Source: Leptidea sinapis (Eukaryota; Arthropoda; Insecta; Lepidoptera; Pieridae). Taken from it: DNA of 64,000 nucleotides. Every line of letters starts with the position of its first letter. Position 1 is the first letter of the stretch. The stretch spans positions 8,370,001 to 8,434,000 of the forward strand of contig NC_066296.1 in NCBI RefSeq assembly GCF_905404315.1, read 5' to 3'. Of the stretch, positions 1 through 10,065 are shown one piece after another. The notes below the pieces were generated by a model. That model was not told the origin of the DNA. It ran no database searches and saw only the letters and a list, made by a program, of their open reading frames with translations. The translations under genes were made by a program, and so were the position numbers.

Positions 1-976
1 CGTTTTGGTAATGCAAGCATAATTCATATTTATTTTTAAATCTAAAACTCTAATGAAGTTCTTTTGATAGTCTTAGATCGCGGCCCTAACCGGGCACGGT
101 CCTTATAATAAACATGGGCATAGCTGACAGCCCAACAGGGCCTGCATGGTGGCAGAGGAGACTACTGCACCTACGGGCCTACCATGAACTCTTATTGCGA
201 TTCATTTGACGGCCTAAAATAAACTGCTTTGGCATTTCATACCACGACATCATTTAAGCGATCGAATTTAGGTTGACGTCAAAACAAGTAGGAAATTGAA
301 TCGCAAACTGATTTAGTTTGTTTATTCATTCGTACCATGAGGTAATATTTCAACCTAAACTGGATAGCTTATGTGTCAAAGTTAGCAATTAACATACTTG
401 CTAAGGTTGTTGGAAGAATTGAGGTTGCAGGAATAACAAATATATTCTCACACACGCAAAATAGGCGCGCAGTCGTCAAGTTGCAAATTAGCCCGATTAT
501 ACCATACCGTACCATACCATAGTCTAAGATCCCACTACTCAATTCTGCAGCTATCTGTTTTTGTGATAAAAATCTTGAGGGAGACTGCAATGAAATCGGC
601 TTATTGTAAAAACAACATCAAATTGCTATTGAATTTGTGCAATTTAAGTTTACTCTAAATGTGTAGTAATTGTTTAAAAAGATTATTCATTCGTTATCAC
701 ATTTACTACACTTCAGAAACGATTGTGATAAGAGAGATATTGTACATTTTATGTGGAGTACACATACAGAGATACATTTAAGATACCAGTAACCTCGTAG
801 GACTTATGTGGGAGGCTGCTTTGCACAGTTTGCACTAAACCAATAAGAAGTAATTAATGCAAGCACAATATAATCAAACAAATTTAAAATATTTGTCTAC
901 TTTGGCGTTTGTCATCAGAAAATAAATTATTTAATCATATTTCGGCCTTTCAATTCGACTATGTTTAGTAAACGAT
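1..976. other. AT-rich flank with repeat remnants
   Basis: No gene is supported here. The short ORFs are in AT-rich sequence without splice or protein logic. Around 172-260 is a partial minus-strand copy of a repeat (called family C in this annotation) that is also present at 28480-28770; both share the words 'ggcctaccatg' and 'attgcgattca'. The rest shows nothing I recognise. Confidence 0.5.
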
Positions 977-1232
977 ATTTCTGCCGTGAAGCAATAACGT
1001 GTAAACATTATTGTGTTTCGGTCTGAACGGCGCCGTAGCTATTAAATTACTGGGCAAATGAGACTTACTATCTTATTTGTCAAGGTGACGAGCGCAATTG
1101 TAGTGCCGCTCAGAATTTTCGGGTTTTTCAAGAATCCTGAGCGGTACTGCATTGTAATGGTCAGGGCGTATCAATTAGCATCAGCTGAACGTGCTGCTCG
1201 TCTCGTCCCTTTTATTCATAAAAAAACGATAT
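977..1232 (+). mobile_element. SINE, family A
   Basis: This is one of at least 14 copies in the window of a roughly 270-bp short interspersed element. A full copy starts near CTCCTTTGCACAGGATGCC, has a middle word CTCAAGGTGACGAGCGCA, and ends CTGAACGTCCTGCTCGTCTC followed by TTATTTTCATAAAAA. This copy lacks the head and has several substitutions. It has no coding capacity; the overlapping ORF is incidental. Confidence 0.85.
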
Positions 1233-1514
1233 TGCACTAAAATGACGATATTGAAACCGTCAATGGCTCAATAGGTTCAACCGTTGACTCTCACCACGGA
1301 GCCACGGGTTCGCGTATATTTGGTTCTCTTGTGTTAGAAGAGATAATGGGTTGCGGAGATCATTTACCAACAGGTGACCATTTTGCTCGTTTGTCCACTT
1401 CTTAAATAATAGTAATTAAACAATGATCGCAGCCTTCGGGCACTCTTACATTTAACAATTCCAAGTTGGCAATCTTTAAAAACTTAATATTAGCTGTTAT
1501 TAAGCTAACATATA

Positions 1515-1797
1515 AACTATGTTTTTTATGGAAATAAGGGACAAGATGAGCAGGACGTTCAGCTGATGGCAATTGATACGCCACGCCCATTACAATGCAG
1601 TGTCGCTCGGGATTATTGAAAAGCCCAAAAATTCTGAGCGGCACTACAATTGCGCTCGTCACCTGGAGACATAAGATGTAGTCTCATTTGCCCAGTCATT
1701 TCACTAGTCTTAAACATTACTGCTTAATGGCAGAAATAGGCGCCGTTGTGGTACCCATAATCTAGCCGGCATCCTGTGCAAAGGAGCCTCCCACGGG
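1515..1797 (-). mobile_element. SINE, family A
   Basis: Nearly full-length family A SINE on the minus strand. It runs from the A-rich tail at 1515 to the head (GGAGCCTCC read on the plus strand) near 1797. With the plus copy at 977-1232 it forms a diverged inverted pair about 280 bp apart. Confidence 0.85.
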
Positions 1798-2066
1798 TAA
1801 ATTTAAAATAAATTTCATCATCAATCATAATTGTTTTGATGAATAAACGGATTATAATACAAACCGAAACAATAAACAAATCGGTCAGATATTTGCAATG
1901 TTTGACACAACATGGCGACGTTACTCACAGCGCTTCCTGTTACAAATTCATGACCATAATGGACAACAACAATCTGCGCATAAGTCACTACCAATATTGG
2001 TACACAAAATCTTGTTATGTGAAGCTATATCTTTACGTGGAAATAATTTTTTTATGATAATATATT

Positions 2067-2197
2067 CGTCTAGATAGAGTCTATTGTTGTTAGACAACCG
2101 ATAAAAACAGACCACGAATATTAGTTTAGTGTGCGTGCATTGCTCCAAATTGAGGTTAACTTGTTTTCTTAGCTGTCATAGTCTATCTAGACGTATA
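2067..2197. mobile_element. Small MITE with CGTCTAGATAGA ends
   Basis: The block starts CGTCTAGATAGA and ends TCTATCTAGACG, an exact inverted match about 130 bp apart. The inner word 'gtgcgtgcattgctc' reappears, inverted, in the repeats at 4010-4200 and 20100-20282, so all three belong to one non-autonomous DNA-transposon family. No ORF. Confidence 0.6.
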
Positions 2198-2312
2198 AAT
2201 GATTTTAGTAAAATTGACTGTATGTGGAGAAAATTATAATAATAACCGTGAACAATATGTTATATTTTTAAAGTGATAAAAACAAATAAAATTTGAAAAA
2301 AATTTTTTTATA

Positions 2313-2386
2313 AACGATGTGGGACTCGAACCCACGACCTCCGGCGTTCCGTGCCGGTGCTCTAACCAACTGAGTCAACCGTTCGA
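2313..2386 (-). pseudogene. tRNA-like sequence in left inverted end
   Basis: Read on the minus strand it folds as a cloverleaf. The acceptor strands AACGGT and ATCGTT pair, with one G-U. The D arm is GACTC/GAGC, the anticodon arm CCGGC/GCCGG with loop ACGGAAC, and the T arm GTGGG/CCCAC with loop TTCGAGT. Position 33 is C instead of the near-universal U, which argues against a working tRNA. It is repeated in the other ends of the same element, so it is treated as part of that element. Confidence 0.6.
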
Positions 2387-2523
2387 GTAACGTATCGTTA
2401 TAAAATCTTGTTTGCTTTGTTCAACTCTCAGGTTGGGACTCCTTAAGGGGACAAGGGGACAACTCCCGTAAGGGACTTTATGCAAACAAAACAAATCTTA
2501 CAACTATATTTACAACACTATGA

Positions 2524-3060
2524 CTACATAAAATTAAAACTATCATTACGGGGAAGCGTATCAAGAATACTGGCAGCATTTCCGCGTTGGATAGCAAGGC
2601 TGATCCGTTGACTGAAATAGCTGCCAGCGCTTGGGTTTCCAGTAGCCTTATTGAGCCGCGAAGATAGTACGTACATTATCCGCGGCTCTGGGCCCCACGG
2701 GCCATGTGTCTCGACACCAAATAGCACAAAAAATTATGACTCGATGAGACTGACATATTTCCGACGTTTGCTGTCTTCGGCAGTCGAAGCAGCAGCCCCA
2801 GCACTAACTGACGTGACTTGGACATGAGAAGGAGCCAGAGTGTCGACGAAGGTCGCGTCCCACACCAGCGCTCTTCCCCGTGCCCAAGCCACCAGCGTCA
2901 TTCCATCAGGACACTTGCCATTTGGCTCTAAAACTGCTAGTATTTTAAGAGGAATAAATGCCCTACGGATGACTTCATCAATGCTGGCGTGACGACTGAT
3001 ACGGCCTGCCAATTTTAGGCAGGATAACCCGTGACGCTCAACTAAAAGAACATACGTAAT
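2524..3060 (-). pseudogene. Broken mobile-element ORF (C-terminal region)
   Basis: One reading frame runs from about 3060 to 2524 on the minus strand with a single in-frame TAA at 2734-2736. Residues before and after the stop contain GRISRHASIDEVIRRA, VWDATFVDTLAPSH, FGVETHGPWGP and RISLAIQRGNAASIL. I know this pattern from repeated uncharacterised proteins in many invertebrate genomes, which points to the C-terminal part of a mobile-element protein; I cannot name its enzyme class. A second, shorter copy lies at 8845-8975. The stop codon and the missing upstream part mark it as dead. Confidence 0.6.
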
Positions 3061-3406
3061 ATAAACTTAAATAGAGGATCTTACGCAGTAATTATGTGTT
3101 TATAGAGTGCAATGTTTACATTGTTCATTACAGCACGCTGTGTGAATGGAATGCAAGATTCCAATAGAAAGGAAAGGATATCGCTCCAAGGTTGCTTTGG
3201 TAACGAGCTCTTTGTTGTCCACAGATCAGACACGTGCAGTTAGCTTTGATGTTTCCCGCTTCTAAGAATTTGTAGGGTTGACACGTTTGCAACAAAAGTC
3301 CTTTATATAGAAGGTTAGGAATTACTAGATGAGTTATTGATTTATACATATTTGAATAGCAAACTTGTTGAGTTGAACAAGACATACAAGATTAATCAAC
3401 GATACG

Positions 3407-3487
3407 TCTCTAGAACGGTTGGCTCAGTTGCTAGAGCGCTCGTACGGAGCGTGAGAGGTCGCGGATTCCAGTCCCGCATCGTTTATA
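3407..3487 (+). pseudogene. tRNA-like sequence in right inverted end
   Basis: Plus-strand counterpart of the tRNA-like unit at 2313-2386. It keeps the D arm (GGCTCAGTTG then AGAGC), an anticodon-like stem CTCGT/GTGAG closed by G-T pairs, and the end CCCGCATCGTTTATAAA. The T loop is damaged (ATTCCAGT), so no functional tRNA is expected. Confidence 0.55.
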
Positions 3488-3540
3488 AATTTTATTTTAA
3501 AATTTTATTTGTCTATATTACTAACTAAATAAAATCAAAT

Positions 3541-4009
3541 ATATCTATATTGATCATCAACGTGGATCACTTAAAAAACAATTTAAAAACATACAGATCT
3601 CACAAAATTTCACACAAAAAAATAAAATATAAGGTGTACTTACTAATAATAAAAAGTCTGTAACAATTATTATAATACTATTTTATTCTGTACTGTAACG
3701 TCCTTCATATAATCGTTCATGTTGTAATATGCTTTCGACATGAGTCTGCATTTATTAAATGATTTAAATTTATTTATTGATAGTCCAAATACGTTTTAGT
3801 ACGAATTTAATTCCATTGCATGCAAAGGGATTGCAATAGACATTTAGGGGGGAACGGAGCTATAAACACTCCCAAAATATACTAAATCTATAAATAGAAT
3901 TTTGTTTGATTAGCGCAAGTTTTACACATTTAAAAGGATTAAAACGCGTGTAATTATAACTGTTTTTTTTGCATTAGTTTTTGGGTATTTTTTTTATTAT
4001 TTTAGTTAA
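3541..4009. other. Unassigned AT-rich spacer
   Basis: No gene, repeat boundary or RNA is recognised here. The sequence is AT-rich with homopolymer runs of A and T. Confidence 0.4.
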
Positions 4010-4200
4010 CCCGACCCCCAGTATAGATAAACTGTGACAGCTGTGAAAACATCGAAAAATATTAAAGTTGACTGTCAACCTCTAGTTTGAGCAATGCACG
4101 CACACTAGCACAATGTGATATACAAATCGCGTGTGTAAGACGTAGCTTGTGACGCACATTAAATAGTAACAAACCTGGCCAGTTTTCATCGATTGTCTAG
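4010..4200. repeat. MITE-like repeat, copy also at 20100-20282
   Basis: Shares ordered words with 20100-20282: 'ctgtgaca', 'gagcaatgcacgcac' (one change), 'acaaatcgcg', 'gacgcacatt' (one change) and 'aaacctggc'. A shorter inverted relative is at 2067-2197. No coding content. Confidence 0.6.
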
Positions 4201-4414
4201 CAGTAAAAGTTAAGCTCTAATTAGACGTATAAATTATTTGACTCTTATTTACTCGTATTTATTTATTATTATGATACACTATTGATCTTACACGAAGCAT
4301 TAAATAACAATTCCAATTATTATAAACTATTAAATATTATAAATAACTAATAATAATTAAATATCTTATATATATATATTCTTTTGTATTACATATTGAT
4401 TAAAAAAGTGAGTA

Positions 4415-5570
4415 AATTTTCTAAACAAATATCTCACAAATATCCCAAAAGATGAAATAATAAGAGATTGCCCTCAAAATTCAAGGTTGATAACTTCTGA
4501 GGTAGCCTTCGTTACCTATTTCCGCTTAGAGCAATTAAATTCTATGTGCGAGGCTTGGCTATAAAATACTTAATGCGAAGCCACATGAAGTAGCCAATCA
4601 TAAGCCGATCATATTGACCTATATTGTATAACTGCTGATATCACAGAGGTTATATTTTAGGTGTAGAGCGCGGTTGTACATTATTCTATATGAAATAGAT
4701 GAGCAGAGATTTTATTTCAAATTAGAATTAAGTAAATTATTTTATTCTCTTACACATTTTATTACTACATTACTTGATATAGTTCAAGAGCTATAGAAAT
4801 TTATCTGAACACTTTATAAATTATATCAGCCTATATAACTTTTTAAACCCTAATGTAAGACTGTAGAAATTTATTATTTTTTAGTTTAGTTTATTATTAT
4901 ACAAATAAACTGCTTGCATAATATCTTTATACGGTGTGTGTGGATTGATGCATTTTTATTATTAAATTTTTAAATTAAATTAAAGTGTGTGGATTGACGC
5001 ATTTTTATTATTAAATTTATTAAATTTTCTAAACAAATATCTCACAAATATCCCAAAAGATGAAATAATAAGAGATTGCCCTCAAAATTCAAGGTTGATA
5101 ACTTCTGAGGTAGCCTTCGTTACCTATTTCCGCTTAGAGCAATTAAATTCTATTTGTGCGAGGCTTGGCTATAAAATACTTAATGCGAAGCCACATGAAG
5201 TAGCCAATCATAAGCCGATCATATTGACCTATATTGTATAACTGCTGATATCACAGAGGTTATATTTTAGGTGTAGAGCGCGGTTGTACATTATTCTATA
5301 TGAAATAGATGAGCAGAGATTTTATTTCAAATTAGAATTAAGTAAATTATTTTATTCTCTTACACATTTTATTACTACATTACTTGATATAGTTCAAGAG
5401 CTATAGAAATTTATCTGAACACTTTATAAATTATATCAGCCTATATAACTTTTTAAACTTTAATGTAAGACTGTAGAAATTTATTATTTTTTAGTTTAGT
5501 TTATTATTATACAAATTAACTGCTTGCATAATATCTTTATTCATATACGGTGTGTGTGGATTGATGCATT
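4415..5570. repeat. 608-bp direct tandem duplication
   Basis: The stretch starting at 'ctaaacaaatatctcacaaa' (4421) restarts at 5029, a period of 608 bp. The two copies agree almost base for base through 'gtgtgtggattgatgcattt'. Visible differences are few, for example ctatgtgcg/ctatttgtgcg, aaaccc/aaactt and aaataaac/aaattaac. The ORF in the second copy is interrupted in the first, so no gene is called. The closeness of the copies points to a recent event. Confidence 0.85.
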
Positions 5571-5795
5571 TTTTACACTCCATAACTCTTGTGTTTTTAC
5601 TTATTTTGAAGTTTGAGTAGTTTTATTGCATCACTCTACATGCTATGTTTTTTATATTTTATGTCACTAATTCTCATAAAATCTTAATCTTTTCCGAAAT
5701 GGTGATAAATGTAAAAAGAAAAGAAACTTTTGACATTCATAAGTGTATTTTCCTTGACCTTCACGAATAAAGTGATTTTGATTTGAATTGATTTA
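5545..5795 (+). mobile_element. LINE 3' end (RTE-like tail)
   Basis: Shares words with 17835-18165: 'cggtgtgtgtgga', 'ttgcatcact', 'gaataaagtgattttg' and a terminal run of TTGA/TTTGA. A 3' end finishing in a short TTGATT-type repeat after an AATAAA motif is typical of RTE-class LINE 3' untranslated regions. The family assignment is an inference. Confidence 0.5.
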
Positions 5796-6295
5796 TTATC
5801 CGCTATAAAGGAAACATATTTTCTATCTATATAACGTGTACGTCGGCAAATCACTTCAACTTCGTCTAAAAATTGTTTCCTAATTTATTATTATAATTAT
5901 TATTATTAGTTGATTAAATAAAAATCACGGATAAAATATCAAGTTAATATATAAACAGTTTAATGATATTTGATCATGAATACGTTAGCAATCAGAAGAA
6001 GTACAGTTATACATTTGGTTTCACTATGAACGAGAAAGAAAAAAGACCACGGTATGATGATAAGGTCAAGTGTCCGAACAGCTTTTCTGTAGCAGATCTT
6101 TCAAAATCTCAAACACGTATCCATCAAGATTAAAGTTATAGACTCTGGCAAACGATATAAACAGACGGCTGAGGCCATCGAGATGTGGATTACTATTGGA
6201 TTCTCATAATTTCTCGGAGAGACAGAATCTAGAACGAATTGGTTCTGCAGTTGACGGTGAAGAAATACAAAGAGCTCAGAGTTAGTAATTAAATG
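5796..6295. other. Spacer with possible reverse-transcriptase crumbs
   Basis: Near 6150-6290 short frames resemble the 'AIEMW...' block that follows LINE reverse-transcriptase domains, but they are shifted and very short. No gene is supported. Confidence 0.25.
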
Positions 6296-6466
6296 CTTTT
6301 TTTTTTTCGAAAATAAGGCACGACACTTGCAGGACGATCAGCTGATGGTAATTGATACACTCTGCCTATTACAATGAAGTGCCGCTCAGGATTCTTGAAA
6401 AACACAAAAATTCACCACCTTCAGTCACTTTGAGACATAAGACAATATTAAGTCTAATTTGCATTA
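6296..6466 (-). mobile_element. SINE, family A, partial
   Basis: The tail half of a family A SINE on the minus strand, from the poly-T run at 6296 through 'agctgatggtaattgata' to 'gagacataag'. The head is missing. Confidence 0.75.
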
Positions 6467-7689
6467 AACATATAACCTCAAACTTCCAAATTAAATGGAC
6501 CGATTAAGATATTATTTTCAAATAAGATACAAGTCTCAGAATGTTCCCGCTGTAAAAAACTATAGCCAGAACAATTAATGATGGTGTTCGGGCTATACAC
6601 ACATTTGCCTCAAACTAGCCGCCTGCAATATCTGCTGCCCTAGTCTCAAGTCTACTGATAAATCTGCCACTGCCATGTCTTTCACTGCTACAATAACCTA
6701 CAATGAAAAAACAAACAAAAATTAGCAGTATAAAAACCTCCAATATATAATTACAATGTCTTTTTTTATTCAATTAATAAAATGTAAAAAAAAGAAGAAA
6801 AAAGGAATTCTGAAGTTCAATCACATCTCCAGAAATGAAGGATCAATTAAGCGTTTGACAGTTACCAACCATAGGGAGAAGATTCAACGAATAGACTCGA
6901 GTTTAAGATAATATACAGTACCTTTGAATAGAAATGTTTCACTAAAATATTTGGGTCGATAATAATATATGAAAGTAGAGTCCGTATTTCTTCACGCCTC
7001 AGATTTATTAATGTCTACTTGGTAACATCAATCTGTTTCAACAATAACTTAACGTAAGCCACAATAAATAATCAGTAGTTAGATCCGCTAGTCAATTATT
7101 TTCAAATTGTTTCTTAAAATTTCACACTCTACAAATGCTCGGTTAGTTTTCTAGAAATTACGGTGGTTGCACATCTAATTTTGTGTTGGTTTATGTATGT
7201 CAGTTATCAACGGACGTATATGAAATAACTTGATGGTAGGTGACCCCGTCTTCTTGTCTTCTTGAGGTCCTGTATAGCCTATATGGCACCAAAGTCCACT
7301 GTGCTTCATTGTGTTGTTGAGTTTCTTTGTAAACTATCTTTATTGTTTTTCCTCTGGGAGCTAGTAAAATATTACATAATTGCTAGTGACGAGAAACATA
7401 ATCCGGGCCAACAAAAATTATAATTTTATTGCTGCCTAAAATCAGATCATAGTTTAATATATTGTGTGTCCAAAATAAGAAAGAGTGTGGGTGTATCGCA
7501 TGCTACCATAACAAGGTGAGCCCACACAAGTCACGAAATAAAGAGAATATCATGTTTTATGGGCACACCATTAAGACGTGATACTTAAACAGCCTTATTA
7601 CAATAAAGTATGTCCTAGAAATGATCTATAGTAGCTACGCAATGTGTATAAAATTATTCAATTAACTACCTGTATGAAAAAACAAACAT
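6467..7689. other. Unassigned spacer
   Basis: I see no coding exon, RNA gene or repeat boundary in this stretch. Pieces may be old transposon sequence. Confidence 0.4.
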
Positions 7690-8345
7690 GCAGCCTAGCG
7701 AAACTCCCTAAGAAAAAATCGATTTACTCTATTGCACTGACCTCTATTACAAAACCACTAGACTGGCGGCTGTCAAAGTGATTTTGTGCCTGTTTGACAA
7801 TCGCCATTTTGGCGCTGTTGGCCATGTAACGAGAGTCTGCGGTACTAAATCTAGTGACAACCTCAGCAAACATCGATAGATGGTGGGAAACGATTTACAA
7901 AAAAACATTGTGTACCTTATTACGTTGATTCTTGACGTATAAATAAAATGGAAAACGAACGAAATTAATTCAAAATGCAAAAATACTTTAGAGTATTTGT
8001 CGTTCCTTTGAATTTATTTGTATTATATGTCAAAATTAGTTCTCTGGACGCTCGCAAGTGGCGCTTATACAAAAAAAATGCTGTCAAATATATGGAACAG
8101 CCTGTCCAGTGGTATTTATACAGGTCAGTGCTCTATTGTATGAAACGTGCAGTCGTATGATAGATTGACAGATGACGGACATAATCTTGAGAAAAACGGA
8201 GATAGCCGAAATCCACTACGTTGCAACTTTCAAACTTAGTCGGATTATACTTCGTCGCCATATTGTCATTACTATTTCAAACTTATGTCAAATCTCACTG
8301 CACGTTTCATACTAAATTTGAATTTTTACTCCCGCCTCTTATTAC
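7690..8345 (+). repeat. Family C repeat, split by a hAT MITE
   Basis: 7690-7734 and 8131-8345 together match the uninterrupted copy at 28515-28770 ('gctagcgaaact', 'gagatagccgaaatccacta', 'actgcacgttt'). The MITE at 7735-8130 lies between them. Other copies are at 40838-40925 and 62985-63250, both minus. Confidence 0.75.
7735..8130 (+). mobile_element. hAT-type MITE with 8-bp target duplication
   Basis: The element starts CACTGACCTC and ends AGGTCAGTG. Its inverted ends continue as CCACTAGACTGG and CCAGTGG. It is flanked on both sides by CTCTATTG (7727-7734 and 8131-8138), an exact 8-bp target-site duplication, which is the hAT hallmark. Related copies are at 26653-27059 and 56127-56516. No transposase is encoded; the ORFs inside are incidental. 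Confidence 0.85.
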
Positions 8346-8679
8346 TTAGTATTTACATCTTCATTGCAAACATGTATAAATAAAACAAATATTATGGAAA
8401 ATGGCGCGCATGTTTTTTTTGTAGCCATTCAGGCCTACGGGTTTTAATCCACATGAAGCGGACACGTAAAAAATGTTGATATTTCCGATTTTAGTTATAT
8501 TCGATTATGTAACACCCGACCCAGATACACTATACTTTTGCTGTACTATATAAAGTTCGCGAGATAACGGGTATTAAAATTAGGCTTATTAAGTATGGGC
8601 TGACAGCAATATATTTAATGCGATATACACATATAGATATCTAAATTAACATCCATAACTTGGAAAAAAACACAAATAT

Positions 8680-8765
8680 TCACCATCCAATTGTTTGCAC
8701 CTACCGGGATTCGAACCCCTAGCTCAGTAGTCAGTGTCACTAACCACTATATTACTCGTCTAATA
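8680..8765 (-). repeat. tRNA-derived SINE head
   Basis: The minus strand reads 'tagtggttagtgacactgac' and then GGGGTTCGAATCCCGG, resembling A-box and B-box parts of a tRNA-derived RNA polymerase III promoter. There is no full cloverleaf, so a SINE head is more likely than a tRNA gene. Confidence 0.45.
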
Positions 8766-8844
8766 TACAAATATAACAATATAAATTAGGGGTCCTTACT
8801 CTATAAGACAAGGCTATTTTTAAGAAAATAGCAAAAATGTTAGT

Positions 8845-8975
8845 CGACATCACAGGAGACCGAAGAGCTGACAGCTACCTCGGACAAAGAATTAGTCTAG
8901 CTATTTAAAGAGGGAACGCTGCCAGTATCTTCGGAACCTTGCCTAAAGGGACTCTTTTTAATAATATATCTTAGT
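8845..8975 (+). pseudogene. Second fragment of the 2524-3060 mobile-element ORF
   Basis: The plus strand encodes RADSYLGQRISLAI, a stop, then RGNAASIFGTLP. This matches the end of the ORF at 2524-3060 (SYFSQRISLAIQRGNAASIL). The in-frame TAA replaces the conserved Gln codon. Confidence 0.6.
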
Positions 8976-10065
8976 TATCATATTATATTTTTTAAGGTTT
9001 TTAGTTTTAAGTTAATTGTTCTAGTATTTTTTTTATTTATGTATAAATAAACTTCTTTATAAAAGGCTTCTTTTCAATCGGTAAGTACTAAGATAAAATA
9101 TACATACAATAATGTTACAATTAGTGAGTTAATAATAGCTAATCTTTGACCAATTAAGCCTTTGTAAGTGTAAGCTAATGAAACATGTTAACATGCCATT
9201 TACTACAGTGTTACGTAACACAGAACAATAGAATACGAGTAACGAGCTATGCATGTTGAGCTGACACGACATGTTGAAACTAAACGAGAAAGTGGCTCTC
9301 AAATGAAACAGATACCCTAATAAAGAAATTGGAAATTATGAGACTTCTAATAGTATATATGTAACAGTTTTAAAATGGCGGTCAAAAAACACATGCGGCA
9401 AAGAATGACGCGTTATACGTTATAGAAAACTATTTACAATTCATACTTAACATTACTTAAAAACCTATAGTTTCCTTTTAGAAAACTATAGGTTTATTAA
9501 AGAATTTGCACCATAAAGTTTTCTACTACGCGGCATATAAAACAAATTTTTAGTTATTAAATTAAATTATTTGCAAAATACTTTTAATTTTTCGACTGGA
9601 ATTCCTACAAATAATGTGTGTACATCTACATGTTTTGTATTCACGAAATTACGATTTCCAGGAAAAAAACAAGCCAATAGGCTCAAAAAACAGAACTTAA
9701 AACTTAATTATAGTTCCTGAGAATATCTTGAATTTACTCTCTCTGGCTCTTCATAAATTTAGATTCAAAAAATAAATAGTATAATTATTAATCATCTACC
9801 TCTTGAAATAAAAAAAACTTATCACAGAAACGGTTTACTGGACTCCTGTTTAAATAGGTTCATCGAAAAAAAAATATAGTGTTAAGGAATTTTTAAATTT
9901 GAAGTAAACTTTTTGCATTCAAATTTAAATAAGCCGCATAGAAGACACTACAATAAATTTAAGATCTATAATGTATACTGTATTCGACGCAATAAATAAA
10001 TTTAATTTAAATTCATTTCATTTCACTATCTTTCTATTTTTAATTTTTAAAATTGTCTGTTACAG
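8976..10065. other. AT-rich stretch upstream of gene 1 exon
   Basis: No coding exon is recognised. It ends in a good 3' splice site (TCTGTTACAG) used by the exon at 10066, so it is probably intron. A short inverted match, 'aaaacctatagtttccttt' then 'agaaaactataggttt', occurs near 9460-9495. Confidence 0.4.

Larger units (their letters stand above)
2270..3520. mobile_element. 1.2-kb element with tRNA-like inverted ends
   Basis: Two related stretches of about 130 bp face away from each other. The left one (about 2440 down to 2270, minus) and the right one (3370-3520, plus) each read 'gagttgaacaa', a tRNA-like cloverleaf, 'catcgtttataaa' and 'ttttatttg' in the same order. Between them is a broken ORF (3060-2524, minus). 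A third, single terminus lies at 58985-59140. The arrangement suggests a mobile element whose terminal inverted repeats contain tRNA-like sequence; the superfamily is not recognised. Confidence 0.55.

Noticed and set aside
977..1797. SINE inverted pair as a designed hairpin
   Set aside because: The two copies are diverged and 280 bp apart; in a genome this rich in the SINE, such pairs are expected by chance.
2313..2386. A working tRNA gene
   Set aside because: C instead of U at position 33, and the same unit occurs in the other termini of a mobile element with damaged T loops.
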